64,000 nt of DNA. Origin: Byssochlamys sp. IMV 00236. Lineage: Eukaryota > Ascomycota > Eurotiomycetes > Eurotiales > Thermoascaceae. The notes beneath the pieces are model-generated. The model had not been told where the DNA came from and did not search any database. It worked only from the letters and a program-made list of their open reading frames with translations. The translations under genes and the position numbers were made by a program. The stretch is from contig MSJH02000546.1 in NCBI GenBank assembly GCA_001931875.2, forward strand, positions 310,001-374,000, written 5' to 3'. Positions 34,339-44,462 of this stretch are shown piece by piece. The number at the start of each line of letters is the position of its first letter. The first letter of the stretch is position 1.

Positions 34339-35740
34339 ATGTCCGACGAACAGAATCCCACTGGCACTGCTCCTGCGGCCAACGTGGAAGCTGAAAAGGA
34401 TGTCCAGAACGTGCTGGCGGAACTGAAGGCCGAGGAGGGCGCCGCTCCGACAGAGGAGAAGAAGGAGTCCGAGTCTAATGGCGCAGCGGCCAGTGATGAG
34501 GCTGCAGAGGAAGCGCGGATAGTCGCAGAGGCTGCTAAACTGGGAGAAAAGTCGGAGGAGGCCGAATCGAAGACTGAAGAAAAGTCTCAGAAATCCAGAA
34601 CCGGACGCGGAGAGCGCCCCAACTATCGTGACAACATCAAGTTTGACCCCACAAGCCGGGAGACAACCAGTGATCCTGTTGAGATCAGAAAGCAGGTAAG
34701 TCAGCACTCAGAATGGGTGTCCCTGTCCGTTGGTTCCTAGTCGCCAGTACTAATTGGGCTCTACTTAGGTGGAATTCTATTTCTCCGACTCTAACCTCCC
34801 CATGGACAAGTTTCTTCTCTCCAAAGTAGGAGGCAGCGCCAACCGTCCCGTTGAGCTCTCGTTGCTGCACTCGTTCAAGCGCATGCGCCGCTTCCAGCCT
34901 TTCAGTGCTGTCGTTGAGGCACTCAAGTCCTCCGAGACTCTGGAGCTGGTCGACAATGACACCAAGGTGGTCCGCAAGGTGCCTCTTCCTGAGTCGGTGA
35001 ACGAGAACCCTGACGCGGATATCGTCAAGGTCTTCGAGGACAAGGCAATGGACCGCAGCATCTACGCTAAGGGTTTTGGTGACGAGGAACCCAGCACCCA
35101 GTTCGACATCGAGGCATTCTTCGCTCCGTATGGCCCCACCAATGCTATCCGTCTGCGTCGTCATTACGACAAGACCTTCAAGGGTAGCGTCTTTGTCGAA
35201 TTTGACTCCGAGGAAACCCAGAAGAAGTTCCTTGCCTTGGACCCCAAGCCCAAGTGGAAGGGACAGGACTTGCTGATCAAGAGCAAGAGACAATATTGTG
35301 ATGAGAAAGTCAAGGATATCGAGGCTGGTCGCATCAAGCCTAACCGAGGCCGAGGCGGTTCTAGAAACCACGGCCGCGGTGACAATCGCGACTGGAAGGA
35401 GCGCAGAGCTGAAGATCAGAAGAGAGGTTTCAAGGGTGGCCGTGGCGGCCGGGGAGGACGTGGTCGCGGAAATGGTCGTGACAATGCTCGCGAGAATGGC
35501 CGTGAAAATGGCCGTCCCCAAGAGATCCAGAAAGATGCGCGGTATGTTTCCATTTATCTTTCATTGTGTGAGACGTTTGTCGATCGCTAATATTTTTGTG
35601 GCAGTGGCGTCCCCGTCATTCAGAGCACTACCGGTGGCGACGAGGCTTCTAAGAAGCGAGCTCGCGAGGAAGATGGAAATGCGAACGGCGCGCAGAACGG
35701 CGACCATCCTGCGAAGAAGGTTGACGCCAAGGAGGCATGA
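34339..35740 (+). CDS. lhp1: La-type RNA-binding protein (Lhp1/Sla1)
   Basis: Three exons (34339-34695, 34769-35541, 35605-35740) give 421 residues. An acidic Ala/Glu leader (to about residue 100) precedes the La motif: the VEFYFSDSNLPMDKFL segment just after intron 1 binds 3'-oligo(U). An RRM follows (RSIYAKGF ... GSVFVEFDSEETQKKFL). Next come a basic Arg/Gly-rich tract of RGG and NGRDNARENGRE repeats, and a C-terminus with KKRAREE-like nuclear signals. La proteins bind the 3' ends of new Pol III transcripts such as pre-tRNAs in the nucleus and protect them from nucleases. All elements are intact. The RGG tract is longer than in the yeast protein, as is common in filamentous fungi. Confidence 0.95.
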
Positions 35741-36552
35741 AGAGATGCCTGATCGTCCATTCCATATATCCACAAAAGTACAGGCGATGCGGGTCAAGGG
35801 GTGTACTCTGCTTTCCCTCGTGGTTATGTCCCGCTGTTTACCAGCTGATGGCGTTGTGCATTACTCGGTCGATTCGTGACTTGTTCTCACCACTTGCAGA
35901 CACTCTTCTCAGTGTCACGGTCTTTTTCTTTTCTTTTTTCCCTATTCGGTCGGTTGTACTTCTCATATCTTTGTCGATTGGACTCTTCTTTTGCCATAAC
36001 GGGTTTTGTCTGTGTGTACATGAGAAAAGGAGGAGACGTGAAGGGCATTGCTACAACGGCCATTTCGGAGGTCACAATCGGAGTACACGAGATGTTAGTC
36101 TCATCGAAGCAATTCATATCGGAGTTGCTTTGCAGTTGCTGCATGCCAGCCGGCATTTCTGGTATCCCCGGAAAGCGCAGCTGCAGCTGGTCTCAGTTTT
36201 TCGACTCGACCTATATTCGAAGATGACATAGATTCTGCCAATTTCCAGGCAGACACACGAGCTATTCCTAGGAACTAAGTCCCGGTATCATCTCGTGGAT
36301 CCGGTGTCCTATCAGCTGTACAATAACCTGCTTACGACGCCGCGATGAGTTTCCGAGAGCATATGCAAGCCCAATACAGAGAATCAGTCATGAGACAATC
36401 TTGGTATTCATACTCCGTAAACATATAGGATCAATGCGCATAGAGCACACTAGTGTTATGTGTCCGAAGGGAAATCAATTGATCAGACAGACAGATACAT
36501 ATCAGTTTAGGCCATAGGAATCCAACAATTATCCATTGGACAGGAACAATCC
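35741..36552. other. Convergent 3' spacer (La / Baeyer-Villiger monooxygenase)
   Basis: An 812-bp shared 3' region. Frames at 35737-36231 overlap the La 3' end and have no domain. One copy of TACTCCGTA (the reverse of the recurrent 9-mer) is at 36411-36419. No gene is seen. Confidence 0.55.
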
Positions 36553-38232
36553 TCAATTCAGATACTGCTTCTTCACAACGTTGAACCCCTTGAACTGAGG
36601 CAAAGCCTGGCGGATTTCCTGCGAATAAGCATACTCACCACCAGCATAGTTGACCTGTTCAAACACCTTATCCGGCATACTACCACCCATATAGGTGGAC
36701 TTTGTCGTCGGGAACAATGAGATATCAGAGAGCTCATTGATGCGCTTTTTCCAGTTCAGAGCTGCTTCTGGAAGAGGGTCAATATATTTAACTCCCTGGC
36801 GCTCCATCTGCTTGATAGCATCGGAGATCCAACGGCCCTGAATCTCCACGCTAGTAGGTCCATTGCTGAGCAAAGTAGGTCCATGTGGACCATAGAGATG
36901 GAACATATTCGGATATCCACTAACCGTGGTGCCGAGATAGGTGTAAGCACCTTCCTTCCACTCATCTTTCAGTGATTTCCCATGGATACTTTGCAAGCCC
37001 ATACTCGTCATGCCACCGGTAGTGATATCGAAACCGGTAGCAATGCAAATCACATCGAACTCATAATGAGATCCATCCTGCAGCTTGATTCCAGTTTCGG
37101 TGAACCCAACAATTGGGTTATTCTTAATATTCACGGCTTCAACACTAGGTCGGTTGAACTGCTCATAGTAGTTGTATTCCAGACATGGCCTCTTCACACC
37201 CCAGGGATGTGGCGGTTCGACAGGAGCCAGGATCTCACGTTGCTGTGGGTCACCGATACGTTCGCGGACTTTCTTAAGCCAGAAATCGTAAACGACACGA
37301 TTCGCCTTCGGGTCGTAAAGGTAGTCCTTGTAATTGGCAAGCCAGTACCGGAAGCCTCCATCCTTCCAGAGTTGCTCGAGGAATGCTTCCTGCTCCTCTT
37401 TGCTATCTTCAAACACGCCCCTTTCGCAGAATGTATAGAGGAACCCCCCGAAGCATTTTTCACGGTAGTCGAAAAGCTCGGGATAGAAGCGCTTAGAATC
37501 CTGCTGTTCCTTGACGGTAAGAGCGCGCTTTCTCATTGGAACAGCCAGATTCGGCGTGCGCTGGAAGACCTTTAGTTCGCCCGCTTGGGGACCCCAGGCC
37601 TGGGTGATTTGTACTCCGGATGCTCCAGTGCCTATAATGGCACAGCGCTTGCCTCGCACGTCGATATGTTCGTCCGGCCAGAAGGACGAGTGATGGATGA
37701 TTCCCTTGAAGGTATTCGTTCCGGGCCATTCGGGAATATAACGTTTTGCCGCAAAGCCCGCAGCAATGATGAAATACCTTGCCTTCGCGACCCTCCCATC
37801 GGCCGTCTTGATGTGCCATTTCCCTTCATTGGTATCGAATTGGGCCCCGACCACAACGCTATCAAAGGCGGTATCTTTCTTGATATTCAGCACCTTATCA
37901 ACATGATCGAAGTACGCTCGCAACTCTTCGTAAGTCGGGTAGTTGGTCGACCAAGTCCAGTCTTTCCAGGTCTCTGGGATCGAGAGCTGGTATTCGGGGA
38001 CTTCTGAATCGACTCCCGCTCCGGGGTAGCAGTTCCATCTCCAGGTTCCGCCGAGATCGTTTCCAGCTTCGAAGATAACTGCCTTTAGACCTTGTTTACG
38101 GACCTCGTGGAGGCAGTAGACACCGCCGAACCCGCCGCCGACGATCAAGACATCGACGTCGAGATCGTCGGCATATGGGCCTGTTGTGCTGCGGCGGTGG
38201 GCGTATTCGTGGAGCTCAGTCTTGATCGGCAT
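36553..38232 (-). CDS. Baeyer-Villiger (flavin) monooxygenase
   Basis: A single exon encodes 559 residues. The FAD Rossmann motif is VGGGFGG (residues 31-37), the Baeyer-Villiger fingerprint FxGxxxHxxxW is FKGIIHHSSFW (175-185), and the NADPH Rossmann motif is GTGASG (201-206). The flavin-monooxygenase segment CIATGFD lies near residue 395. Length and motifs match type I Baeyer-Villiger enzymes, which insert oxygen next to a ketone to give an ester or lactone, using NADPH and FAD. It is intact and intron-free. It is transcribed away from a broken acyltransferase-like gene across a promoter rich in TGCGGA hexamers, which suggests a former small catabolic or biosynthetic cluster. The substrate is unknown. 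Confidence 0.95.
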   Translation of the reverse strand: MPIKTELHEYAHRRSTTGPYADDLDVDVLIVGGGFGGVYCLHEVRKQGLKAVIFEAGNDLGGTWRWNCYPGAGVDSEVPEYQLSIPETWKDWTWSTNYPTYEELRAYFDHVDKVLNIKKDTAFDSVVVGAQFDTNEGKWHIKTADGRVAKARYFIIAAGFAAKRYIPEWPGTNTFKGIIHHSSFWPDEHIDVRGKRCAIIGTGASGVQITQAWGPQAGELKVFQRTPNLAVPMRKRALTVKEQQDSKRFYPELFDYREKCFGGFLYTFCERGVFEDSKEEQEAFLEQLWKDGGFRYWLANYKDYLYDPKANRVVYDFWLKKVRERIGDPQQREILAPVEPPHPWGVKRPCLEYNYYEQFNRPSVEAVNIKNNPIVGFTETGIKLQDGSHYEFDVICIATGFDITTGGMTSMGLQSIHGKSLKDEWKEGAYTYLGTTVSGYPNMFHLYGPHGPTLLSNGPTSVEIQGRWISDAIKQMERQGVKYIDPLPEAALNWKKRINELSDISLFPTTKSTYMGGSMPDKVFEQVNYAGGEYAYSQEIRQALPQFKGFNVVKKQYLN

Positions 38233-38432
38233 GGTGGATGTATGTTATTCGACGAAAAAAAAAAAAGAGTATCGTTTTTCCTTTTGTTATATCAGGAGAA
38301 TCTAGAAAGATTTGTCTCAGAGAAAGGGCATTCTCGACGCCGTTTAAATATTGTAACTCCATGCTGGACATCTCTAGCATCAACACCAGCTTATCCCCCC
38401 CCTCTACAATCTCTTATACAGTTCAACCCTCC

Positions 38433-38448
38433 GTGCGGACATCCGCAC
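38433..38448. promoter_or_regulatory. Palindrome GTGCGGA-CA-TCCGCAC upstream of the Baeyer-Villiger gene
   Basis: A perfect inverted repeat with 7-bp arms and a 2-base spacer, about 200 bases upstream of the start codon. It contains CGG-N4-CCG, the layout of many Zn2Cys6 dimer sites. Confidence 0.6.
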
Positions 38449-38726
38449 GAAACATTACACCGAATAGCGACAAAGACAGAGTCGAAAGCACGTCGTCTGA
38501 CTTCACTAGAATACCAGCTTCGGGCCCGCATCTCTAGACTAACCCTCAGCAGAAGTAGATCCTCCGGCGAAATCGAACATTGTCAGCTTCTCGAGCATGG
38601 GGGACCTACATGAACTATACTATAGTAGACTATAATACTATACTGATATTATGCGTAGCAGCCATACTTAGTTGCAGCTTCGGAACGCCTACGTCTCCCC
38701 GCGGCGCTAAGTAGGTAGATCTGGGC

Positions 38727-38757
38727 CCTCCGCACAGCTTCAAAAGCCATGCGGAGG
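38727..38757. promoter_or_regulatory. Inverted repeat CCTCCGCA ... TGCGGAGG
   Basis: 8-bp perfect arms 15 bases apart. It is part of the TGCGGA cluster in the same promoter. Confidence 0.55.
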
Positions 38758-39429
38758 TGATCTTAACTTTTACCCCACACTCGACCCATACGAAGATATG
38801 AGTCCGCACGATAACTTTAACTGCTGTCGGAACTAGATGGTTGGGTGGGCAGTCGGAGGTTTTATGGATAGATAGTTCACTTGCGGAGCCGTATGTGTTC
38901 CGCTAATTGTCGATCCAGCGTTTGTAGGTGGGGAGCCGTTAGGAGAGTCTTGGATTACGCGGAGGTCTGCATATGACGGCAGGTGTATAGGAATGAACAG
39001 TATGATTGGGAATACTTCGTATAGTCACTGCGTGTTGGACTTTGATGAGACCCCCGCAACAGGCTCGGAGGGCCTGGAGTTGTGTTTGCGGATGCGGAAA
39101 CATCGGTCGAATAGCGACATCTGCAGACAAGATATTGCGTCCGTTCCGTCAATCATTGCTGTGCCTTTCGCATCTTAGTGTTCTCCTGACCGTCCTTCGT
39201 TCAGCTGGTAGGTTCTGTTGCCCATAATATCGCAGATAGCTATCTTGGTAGATAGAATACTCAGAACAGCTCGCAATGATATAATGAAGTCCATACCCCA
39301 TCATCCCTATTTTGTAAGAGATAATCCAGGAATTTATTCACATCTTGGATCAATGCTCCATATCCTTTTAAAACGGCCCAATTCTCAGCCGAAACCATCA
39401 GGTCTCTACGACAAAGACTCGACGCAGCC

Positions 39430-40630
39430 CTGCCTCGATAGGAAGAAAGATGTTCCAGGAACTGTCGTGGTCGTGGTCGACAAACATGGCGAAGAGAAAT
39501 TCACCTCTGCAAGCGACACCTGCTGTTGTGGAACGACTGAAAAGATGACGCTTGATAACATCTTCTGGATACCATCATGCATCAAGATGATTGTGGGAAT
39601 CGCTTGCATGCAGCTGATGGAAAGGAGTTCCCGCCCTGGATGGTTCAAACTAAGTTGAGAAACTGTCTCCGGAGCTAAAGCAGGCGAAAGTTCTGCAGGA
39701 TGATGGGAAGTTGGTTGATAAGAAGAGGGCGATCATGCTGCGAATGCTACGGTCTCTCACGTTCTCGAGCCAATGTCGATGAGCTAGTGAGACAGCCAGG
39801 CGAAAGGCTGGGACGACGATGTAAGGACTAGACCTATCCTAATCGACCTGAAGAGTATCTGACACGATTAGGTCAATATCGACTGGGTGGGGATTCTCTT
39901 CGAGCGAGCCACTGGTGTGTCGCTGAATGAATATGTTCATAGAAACATCTTTGGACCCCTGGAGCTGCAGAATATCTCCATGTTCGTTCCCAACACCGTC
40001 CATGAAAGCGAACCCTGCCTATCTGAACCAGAGAGCCCCCAACGGCCAGCTCTCACCACGGGATCATCTCCTCCGACGCCCGTTAATCCTCAATAGTGCG
40101 GCAGAGATTCAAGGATCCCTTGATAGCGGTGGAGCTAGATGCTTCGCCAAGCCACAGGAGTATTGCCATATGTTGCTGGTAACTCTTCACCGTTTTCTCT
40201 TTTGGTGATGGGACTGAAAAGTAGACGCAGGATTCTTGACCTTCCTAAGTACTGATGACGGCGCCTCGCCAAAGACCGGAAAGAATGTAAAGAGACAGTT
40301 GGAGAAATGTTCCGAAACCAGATTCCAGAATTCCCCAGTTTTGGGACTCAAGGCATTCCGTCCTCAAAAGCTGACTTCGCTTACCCGATCTAAGACCTAT
40401 ATCCATTGTCCACGCCGCAGGGATAGGGACGAACATTTATGCTCACTGGAGGAGCAACTGACAGATCATCCGGGACTGCCTGGTGGACGGGACTGTATCA
40501 ATTGTATTGGTGGTGTAGTAGGGAGAAAGGGATCGCTGGAATAGTGTGTTCCCAGATACTGCCATTTGCACACCCTCAAGTGTAGGAGAGCCTATGGATG
40601 GACGTCGAGTCTCTGGCTTACTAGAGCCTT
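39430..40630 (+). pseudogene. Broken beta-lactamase/LovD-type acyltransferase gene
   Basis: Pieces of one serine beta-lactamase-like protein appear in order but in different frames. They are VPGTVVVVVDKHGEEKF and IPSCIKMIVGIACMQL (the S-x-x-K motif) in one frame; KLSPELKQAKVLQDDGKLVD one frame over from 39660; NIDWVGILFERATGVSLNEY near 39875 with FGPLELQNISMFVPNT after it; NQRAPNGQLSPRDHL and SGGARCFAKPQEYC in the next frame; then VGEMFRNQIPEFPSFGTQG and TGLYQLYWW near 40300-40510, interrupted by at least four stop codons. Intact relatives are esterases or acyltransferases such as LovD. At least three frameshifts and several stops make this a dead gene. The true ends are uncertain. Confidence 0.85.
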
Positions 40631-41280
40631 GCACCATGGCGTCTTACGGAGCATCAACATGGCCCGTGAAAATTCCTTGCTGCTAGCAATACATAAGCGC
40701 CCTACTTACTGCGCCACCCGTACTTATTTCACCCTGCTCCAAGATCCCACACGCGTAGGATACGACATCCAAATGATTGACAAACACACATAACTCATCG
40801 TCTTGCGCACAGCAGAAGGAAGCCGAGAGACCAATATGCGGGGTCGAAGGCTGCTGATGCAGCAGACTCGTATGGGACGATCCCGACGAGTAAGTAACAA
40901 CCTCTAGTGCCCGTGAACAACCGACTAGATCGTCGCCTTGATTACCCCAGGTTACCCCAGAGTCGCCAAAAGTGCATCACCGTCGGAGCGAAACCTCCAC
41001 CCGCTTTCCTTCCGTTGTCGACTCCGCATCATCTTCGATACTTCAACCATCGGACACCAGCTAGCATTCTCCACTCATTGTCGTTTCTGTCACTAAGCAT
41101 TGTATCGATGCTTGATTGTCATCATCTATCTCAATCTGAATTGGCTTGAGCTGTATCGACTTTTGTGATCACAAACTGGACCTGCGAATGACCCGGCTGG
41201 TGCTTGGAATCGAGGACGAGATTTTTTTTAAAGAGCACGAAACACAACCTTGCGCCAAACAGGCACATCGCAACTTCTGA
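40631..41280. other. Promoter of the large Zn2Cys6 gene
   Basis: A 650-bp region between the pseudogene and the regulator start. One TCCGCA copy (41033-41038) lies about 245 bases upstream of the ATG, the same hexamer that clusters at 38.4-39.1 kb. No gene is seen. Confidence 0.5.
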
Positions 41281-44181
41281 ATGGAGGCGCCCCTCCGCCG
41301 TCAGCATCGTAGTTGCGATCAGTGTCGGAAGGGAAAGAGGGCTTGCGATGGGAAGGCGCCAGAAGACATATTGTCCCATAAACCGAGCTTGCAGCCTTCA
41401 CAGGGATTGAACGCTACTAGCCACGAGGAACTTGATATACGGGCACCGGCCCCCTGTTCGAATTGCAAGAAGTGGGAAAAGACCTGCACATTCAACTGGC
41501 TTTACGTCGCTCTAAGAACACCAAAAGATCGTCGAAAGAGAAGGTCCAAAAATGTCGCGAAGGCGAAAGAAACAGGCATGGGGGAGCCTTTCCTGAATCC
41601 TTACCAACAATCGCTTCACCCGTCTACGTATCCGCTCATGGATGGTTCAAATGGAACGCCCCAATTTTCCACGTTTGATCAATATCCGTTGCTGCCTTTG
41701 AACCAGCCTGGAGCCATTCCTGAAATGTTCTCAGACATCAGCTCTGATATGAATATGTTCGGAAAGAATTCCTGGAATACACATCTCATGTCTAACATCC
41801 ATTTCAGGAGTCAGTACCAAGCGAGTAATGACACGGGGCCTGGGCGAATACCTCAGGGTCTTGGTTATGGAGAGTCCCCACAAGGCCTCCCCTCGGGTTA
41901 CTCCCTCGACAGCGCTGTTGTAGCTTCGCAGCCATACAATCCTAATGCCATCAGGAATGGGTACGGTATCGCCAGAAATGACGAAGAGTCCCCAGAGAGC
42001 AACGACGATGTCATAAATCATCTCATTGATCGGAACTATGGCTTCACCAGACCAGGGAAACCTTCTGCCACAGATAGCATGCACAGCTTGTTCTTAACGT
42101 CCAGTGACCTTGCAGAGAATTTCTCCCGTGCAACACTGACGCAAGACATGCTTCGCGTGTATCATGACAGCATGGAGAATGCTTTATCGTGCTGGCTCAC
42201 AGAGCAGAACTGTCCGTACAGTATCGCCACATCCCCTCGAAGTCCCCGGGGCAATCCGTTGCTCAATATGGCGGAGAAAGAATGGGGACCGAACTGGTCC
42301 AACAGGATATGTACTCGAGTATGCAGATTGGATCGCGCTTTTTCATCAGTCTGGGGTCGGACTCTCACAGCTACAGAAGAGAAGGCCGCATCTCGAGCTC
42401 TTCTCACTGCGATAATGGCATTTGCCTCTCAGTGGACGCGTAACTTCCAGGAGAGAGCAACTGTCTTTAAGGCGTCTCCGTCAGCATCAGATACAGGCAG
42501 CATGCCATGCACTAATGGTAGCTTATTGGACGATTCCAGCGATTCCGACTTTGCCTGGTCTCAACCAATTCCCAGTACATCAGAGAGGTCTGCCCAAGAG
42601 AATCTATGGAACCAGGCCCGTCAAGCTCTTGAGAGCGCAGCTGGTATCCCGTCTTTCCGACTCGTATTCGCCAATATCATATTTTCCTTAACACAACGCC
42701 CGCTGAACATCAATGACCACCTCAAGATGATGGCTGACCCATCTGTCGCCATCCGAAATGGTGGTCATGCAGCGAGGGGCCTCAACGGTATCAGGAGTCC
42801 AGCGGTTGCGGAACTACACGAAGTATTTGACAACGATTCTGCACCTCTATTTCTGGAGACGGCAATGAGGCAGCTATTTTCTTTCCGCTATAAGCTTACA
42901 ATTAAACAAAGACAGAAAAGCAAGTTGCCAGGAGACGGAGAGAACACTTCAACGAGGTGGAGCGCACACAGTATTTCCCCATCATCAAGCAGCAGCCTAC
43001 GATGGGGAGACAATCCGGGGACGGATCAGACAAGTCAGAATTGTCTCAGTCCAGAAGACAACGAGACGTTCAATCTTCTCTTCTGGCTTGGCATGATGTT
43101 TGATACCCTCACAGCTGCCATGCATAAGCGGCCCCCGGTGGTCACCGACGAGGATAGCGATATCAGATGCGTGACGCCACTTTCTAGCCCACAGACCAGG
43201 GGTAGAAGTTCCGGTTCTAATAAAGGAGACTGGTCTCCTGGTATGGACAGAGCAGAACAAAATAAGCAAGAGCTATGGGGAGATCTCTTCCTTCGCAAGA
43301 GTGCCGTGGGGCAAGGAGCCAGAATACCCCGTTGGCCCTGTTCTTATAAAGAAGCGGCAGAGACGCTTTCCGATGCTGCGCCAGTGAAGGTGCTACTTTT
43401 CCGTCGAGTTTCACGTCTCCAAACACTGGTGTACCGCGATGCGAGCGCCGAATCTATCGAAGAAGCAATCCAGAGCACATTTTGGGTTTACCAGCACTGG
43501 AATTCCACGTATAGACCCTTCATTCTGGATTGTATGAGAAACCACGATGACCTTCCGCCGCGCATACAATCATGGTATGTAGTCCTTGCCGGGCACTGGC
43601 ATCTTGCGGGAATGATCCTCGCGGACGCACTAGAGAGTATAGACGAAGCACGGCTTGGGTTGGATTCGCAGCGCGAATCTCGACGTGCCATGGACCTCTT
43701 CGTCACACTCCGGAAAGAGAACGCTCTAGCTGTTTCTAAACTTGCGCAGTGCTCCCTCCAGGGGAAGAGCTCATCTTTCGCCAGATGCCGTCAATTCCAT
43801 GATTCTGTAAACGAGGGTGCCTTCTTGACCGAGCCATGGACGGCTGTTCTTATCCGTTCATTCACCAAGGCGGGGTATATCCTTCTAGATGAGGTGGATA
43901 TGTCTCCGCACGTCGTTCATCTAGGAAATGACCCTTCCGAACAAGCCTGGCGTCAATGCAGATTCTGTCTGGACGCTCTTTGGTGCTTAGGGAGCAAGTC
44001 AGATATGGCTCTCCTGGCCGCTCGGGTGTTATCAAATAGCCTAGAGAAAAGGCTCAAGGAGCGACAGGATCAAAACAATAATATATCCATTCCGGTATTC
44101 CTCAGAGATGATTACCTGATGCAGAACCTACAAGGGTTTGATTACGACATCCCAATCCCATCGCTTGGAGCGATATTTTAA
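41281..44181 (+). CDS. Zn2Cys6 transcription factor with an extended zinc-cluster loop
   Basis: A single exon encodes 966 residues. The N-terminal cluster is C12-x2-C15-x6-C22-x36-C59-x2-C62-x6-C69 (RSCDQCRKGKRAC ... CSNCKKWEKTC). The spacing within each half is normal, but 36 residues separate the halves, far more than the usual 5-12 and more than the 16 known from AlcR. A basic run (KDRRKRRSKN) follows and may serve DNA binding or nuclear import. The middle is long and poorly conserved, with Ser/Pro/Asn-rich stretches. The C-terminal half is helical and looks like the fungal regulator middle-homology region. It is likely a nuclear activator or repressor. It sits near the broken acyltransferase gene and the Baeyer-Villiger gene and may have controlled them. 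Confidence 0.88.
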   Translation: MEAPLRRQHRSCDQCRKGKRACDGKAPEDILSHKPSLQPSQGLNATSHEELDIRAPAPCSNCKKWEKTCTFNWLYVALRTPKDRRKRRSKNVAKAKETGMGEPFLNPYQQSLHPSTYPLMDGSNGTPQFSTFDQYPLLPLNQPGAIPEMFSDISSDMNMFGKNSWNTHLMSNIHFRSQYQASNDTGPGRIPQGLGYGESPQGLPSGYSLDSAVVASQPYNPNAIRNGYGIARNDEESPESNDDVINHLIDRNYGFTRPGKPSATDSMHSLFLTSSDLAENFSRATLTQDMLRVYHDSMENALSCWLTEQNCPYSIATSPRSPRGNPLLNMAEKEWGPNWSNRICTRVCRLDRAFSSVWGRTLTATEEKAASRALLTAIMAFASQWTRNFQERATVFKASPSASDTGSMPCTNGSLLDDSSDSDFAWSQPIPSTSERSAQENLWNQARQALESAAGIPSFRLVFANIIFSLTQRPLNINDHLKMMADPSVAIRNGGHAARGLNGIRSPAVAELHEVFDNDSAPLFLETAMRQLFSFRYKLTIKQRQKSKLPGDGENTSTRWSAHSISPSSSSSLRWGDNPGTDQTSQNCLSPEDNETFNLLFWLGMMFDTLTAAMHKRPPVVTDEDSDIRCVTPLSSPQTRGRSSGSNKGDWSPGMDRAEQNKQELWGDLFLRKSAVGQGARIPRWPCSYKEAAETLSDAAPVKVLLFRRVSRLQTLVYRDASAESIEEAIQSTFWVYQHWNSTYRPFILDCMRNHDDLPPRIQSWYVVLAGHWHLAGMILADALESIDEARLGLDSQRESRRAMDLFVTLRKENALAVSKLAQCSLQGKSSSFARCRQFHDSVNEGAFLTEPWTAVLIRSFTKAGYILLDEVDMSPHVVHLGNDPSEQAWRQCRFCLDALWCLGSKSDMALLAARVLSNSLEKRLKERQDQNNNISIPVFLRDDYLMQNLQGFDYDIPIPSLGAIF

Positions 44182-44300
44182 TCACCCTATTCATCTTCCT
44201 CTGAACCACTTACCTTACATTGACTTGTCTATTATATCAATTTTTTTTCTCTTCTATTATACTTGGACATTTCCTTGAGCGTCTAAGTTTGGTGTATTGT

Positions 44301-44316
44301 ATGAATGAATGAATGA
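44301..44316. repeat. Short (GAAT)n repeat in the regulator 3' region
   Basis: Four ATGA/GAAT units in tandem, followed by further imperfect GAAT units to about 44340. The whole convergent spacer (44182-44462) has no gene. Confidence 0.8.
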
Positions 44317-44462
44317 GTCGACGAATCGATGAATGCGAATGATGACTTCCAGTCGAGCCTTTTATAGTTCTACTACCTCGAAAGGGACACTAATGCATGT
44401 AAAAGACGAGCCATTTTTTGATTGTCACCTGTTACGAGATCTTTGACAGGTTTATCCGCCAC

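Larger units (their letters stand above)
38233..39394. other. Divergent promoter rich in TGCGGA/TCCGCA
   Basis: This region lies between the Baeyer-Villiger gene (minus) and the broken acyltransferase gene (plus). TGCGGA or its complement occurs at 38434, 38442, 38729, 38750, 38803, 38882, 39087 and 39093 (the last two in tandem), eight times in 665 bases. No gene is seen in it. Confidence 0.6.

Noticed and set aside
35737..36231. A 164-codon frame downstream of the La gene
   Set aside because: It starts within the last codons of La, has no domain and lies in convergent 3' flanks.
39218..39394. N-terminal part of the broken acyltransferase gene
   Set aside because: The frame is open upstream of 39430, but I cannot match that part to the family, so I did not extend the pseudogene to it.
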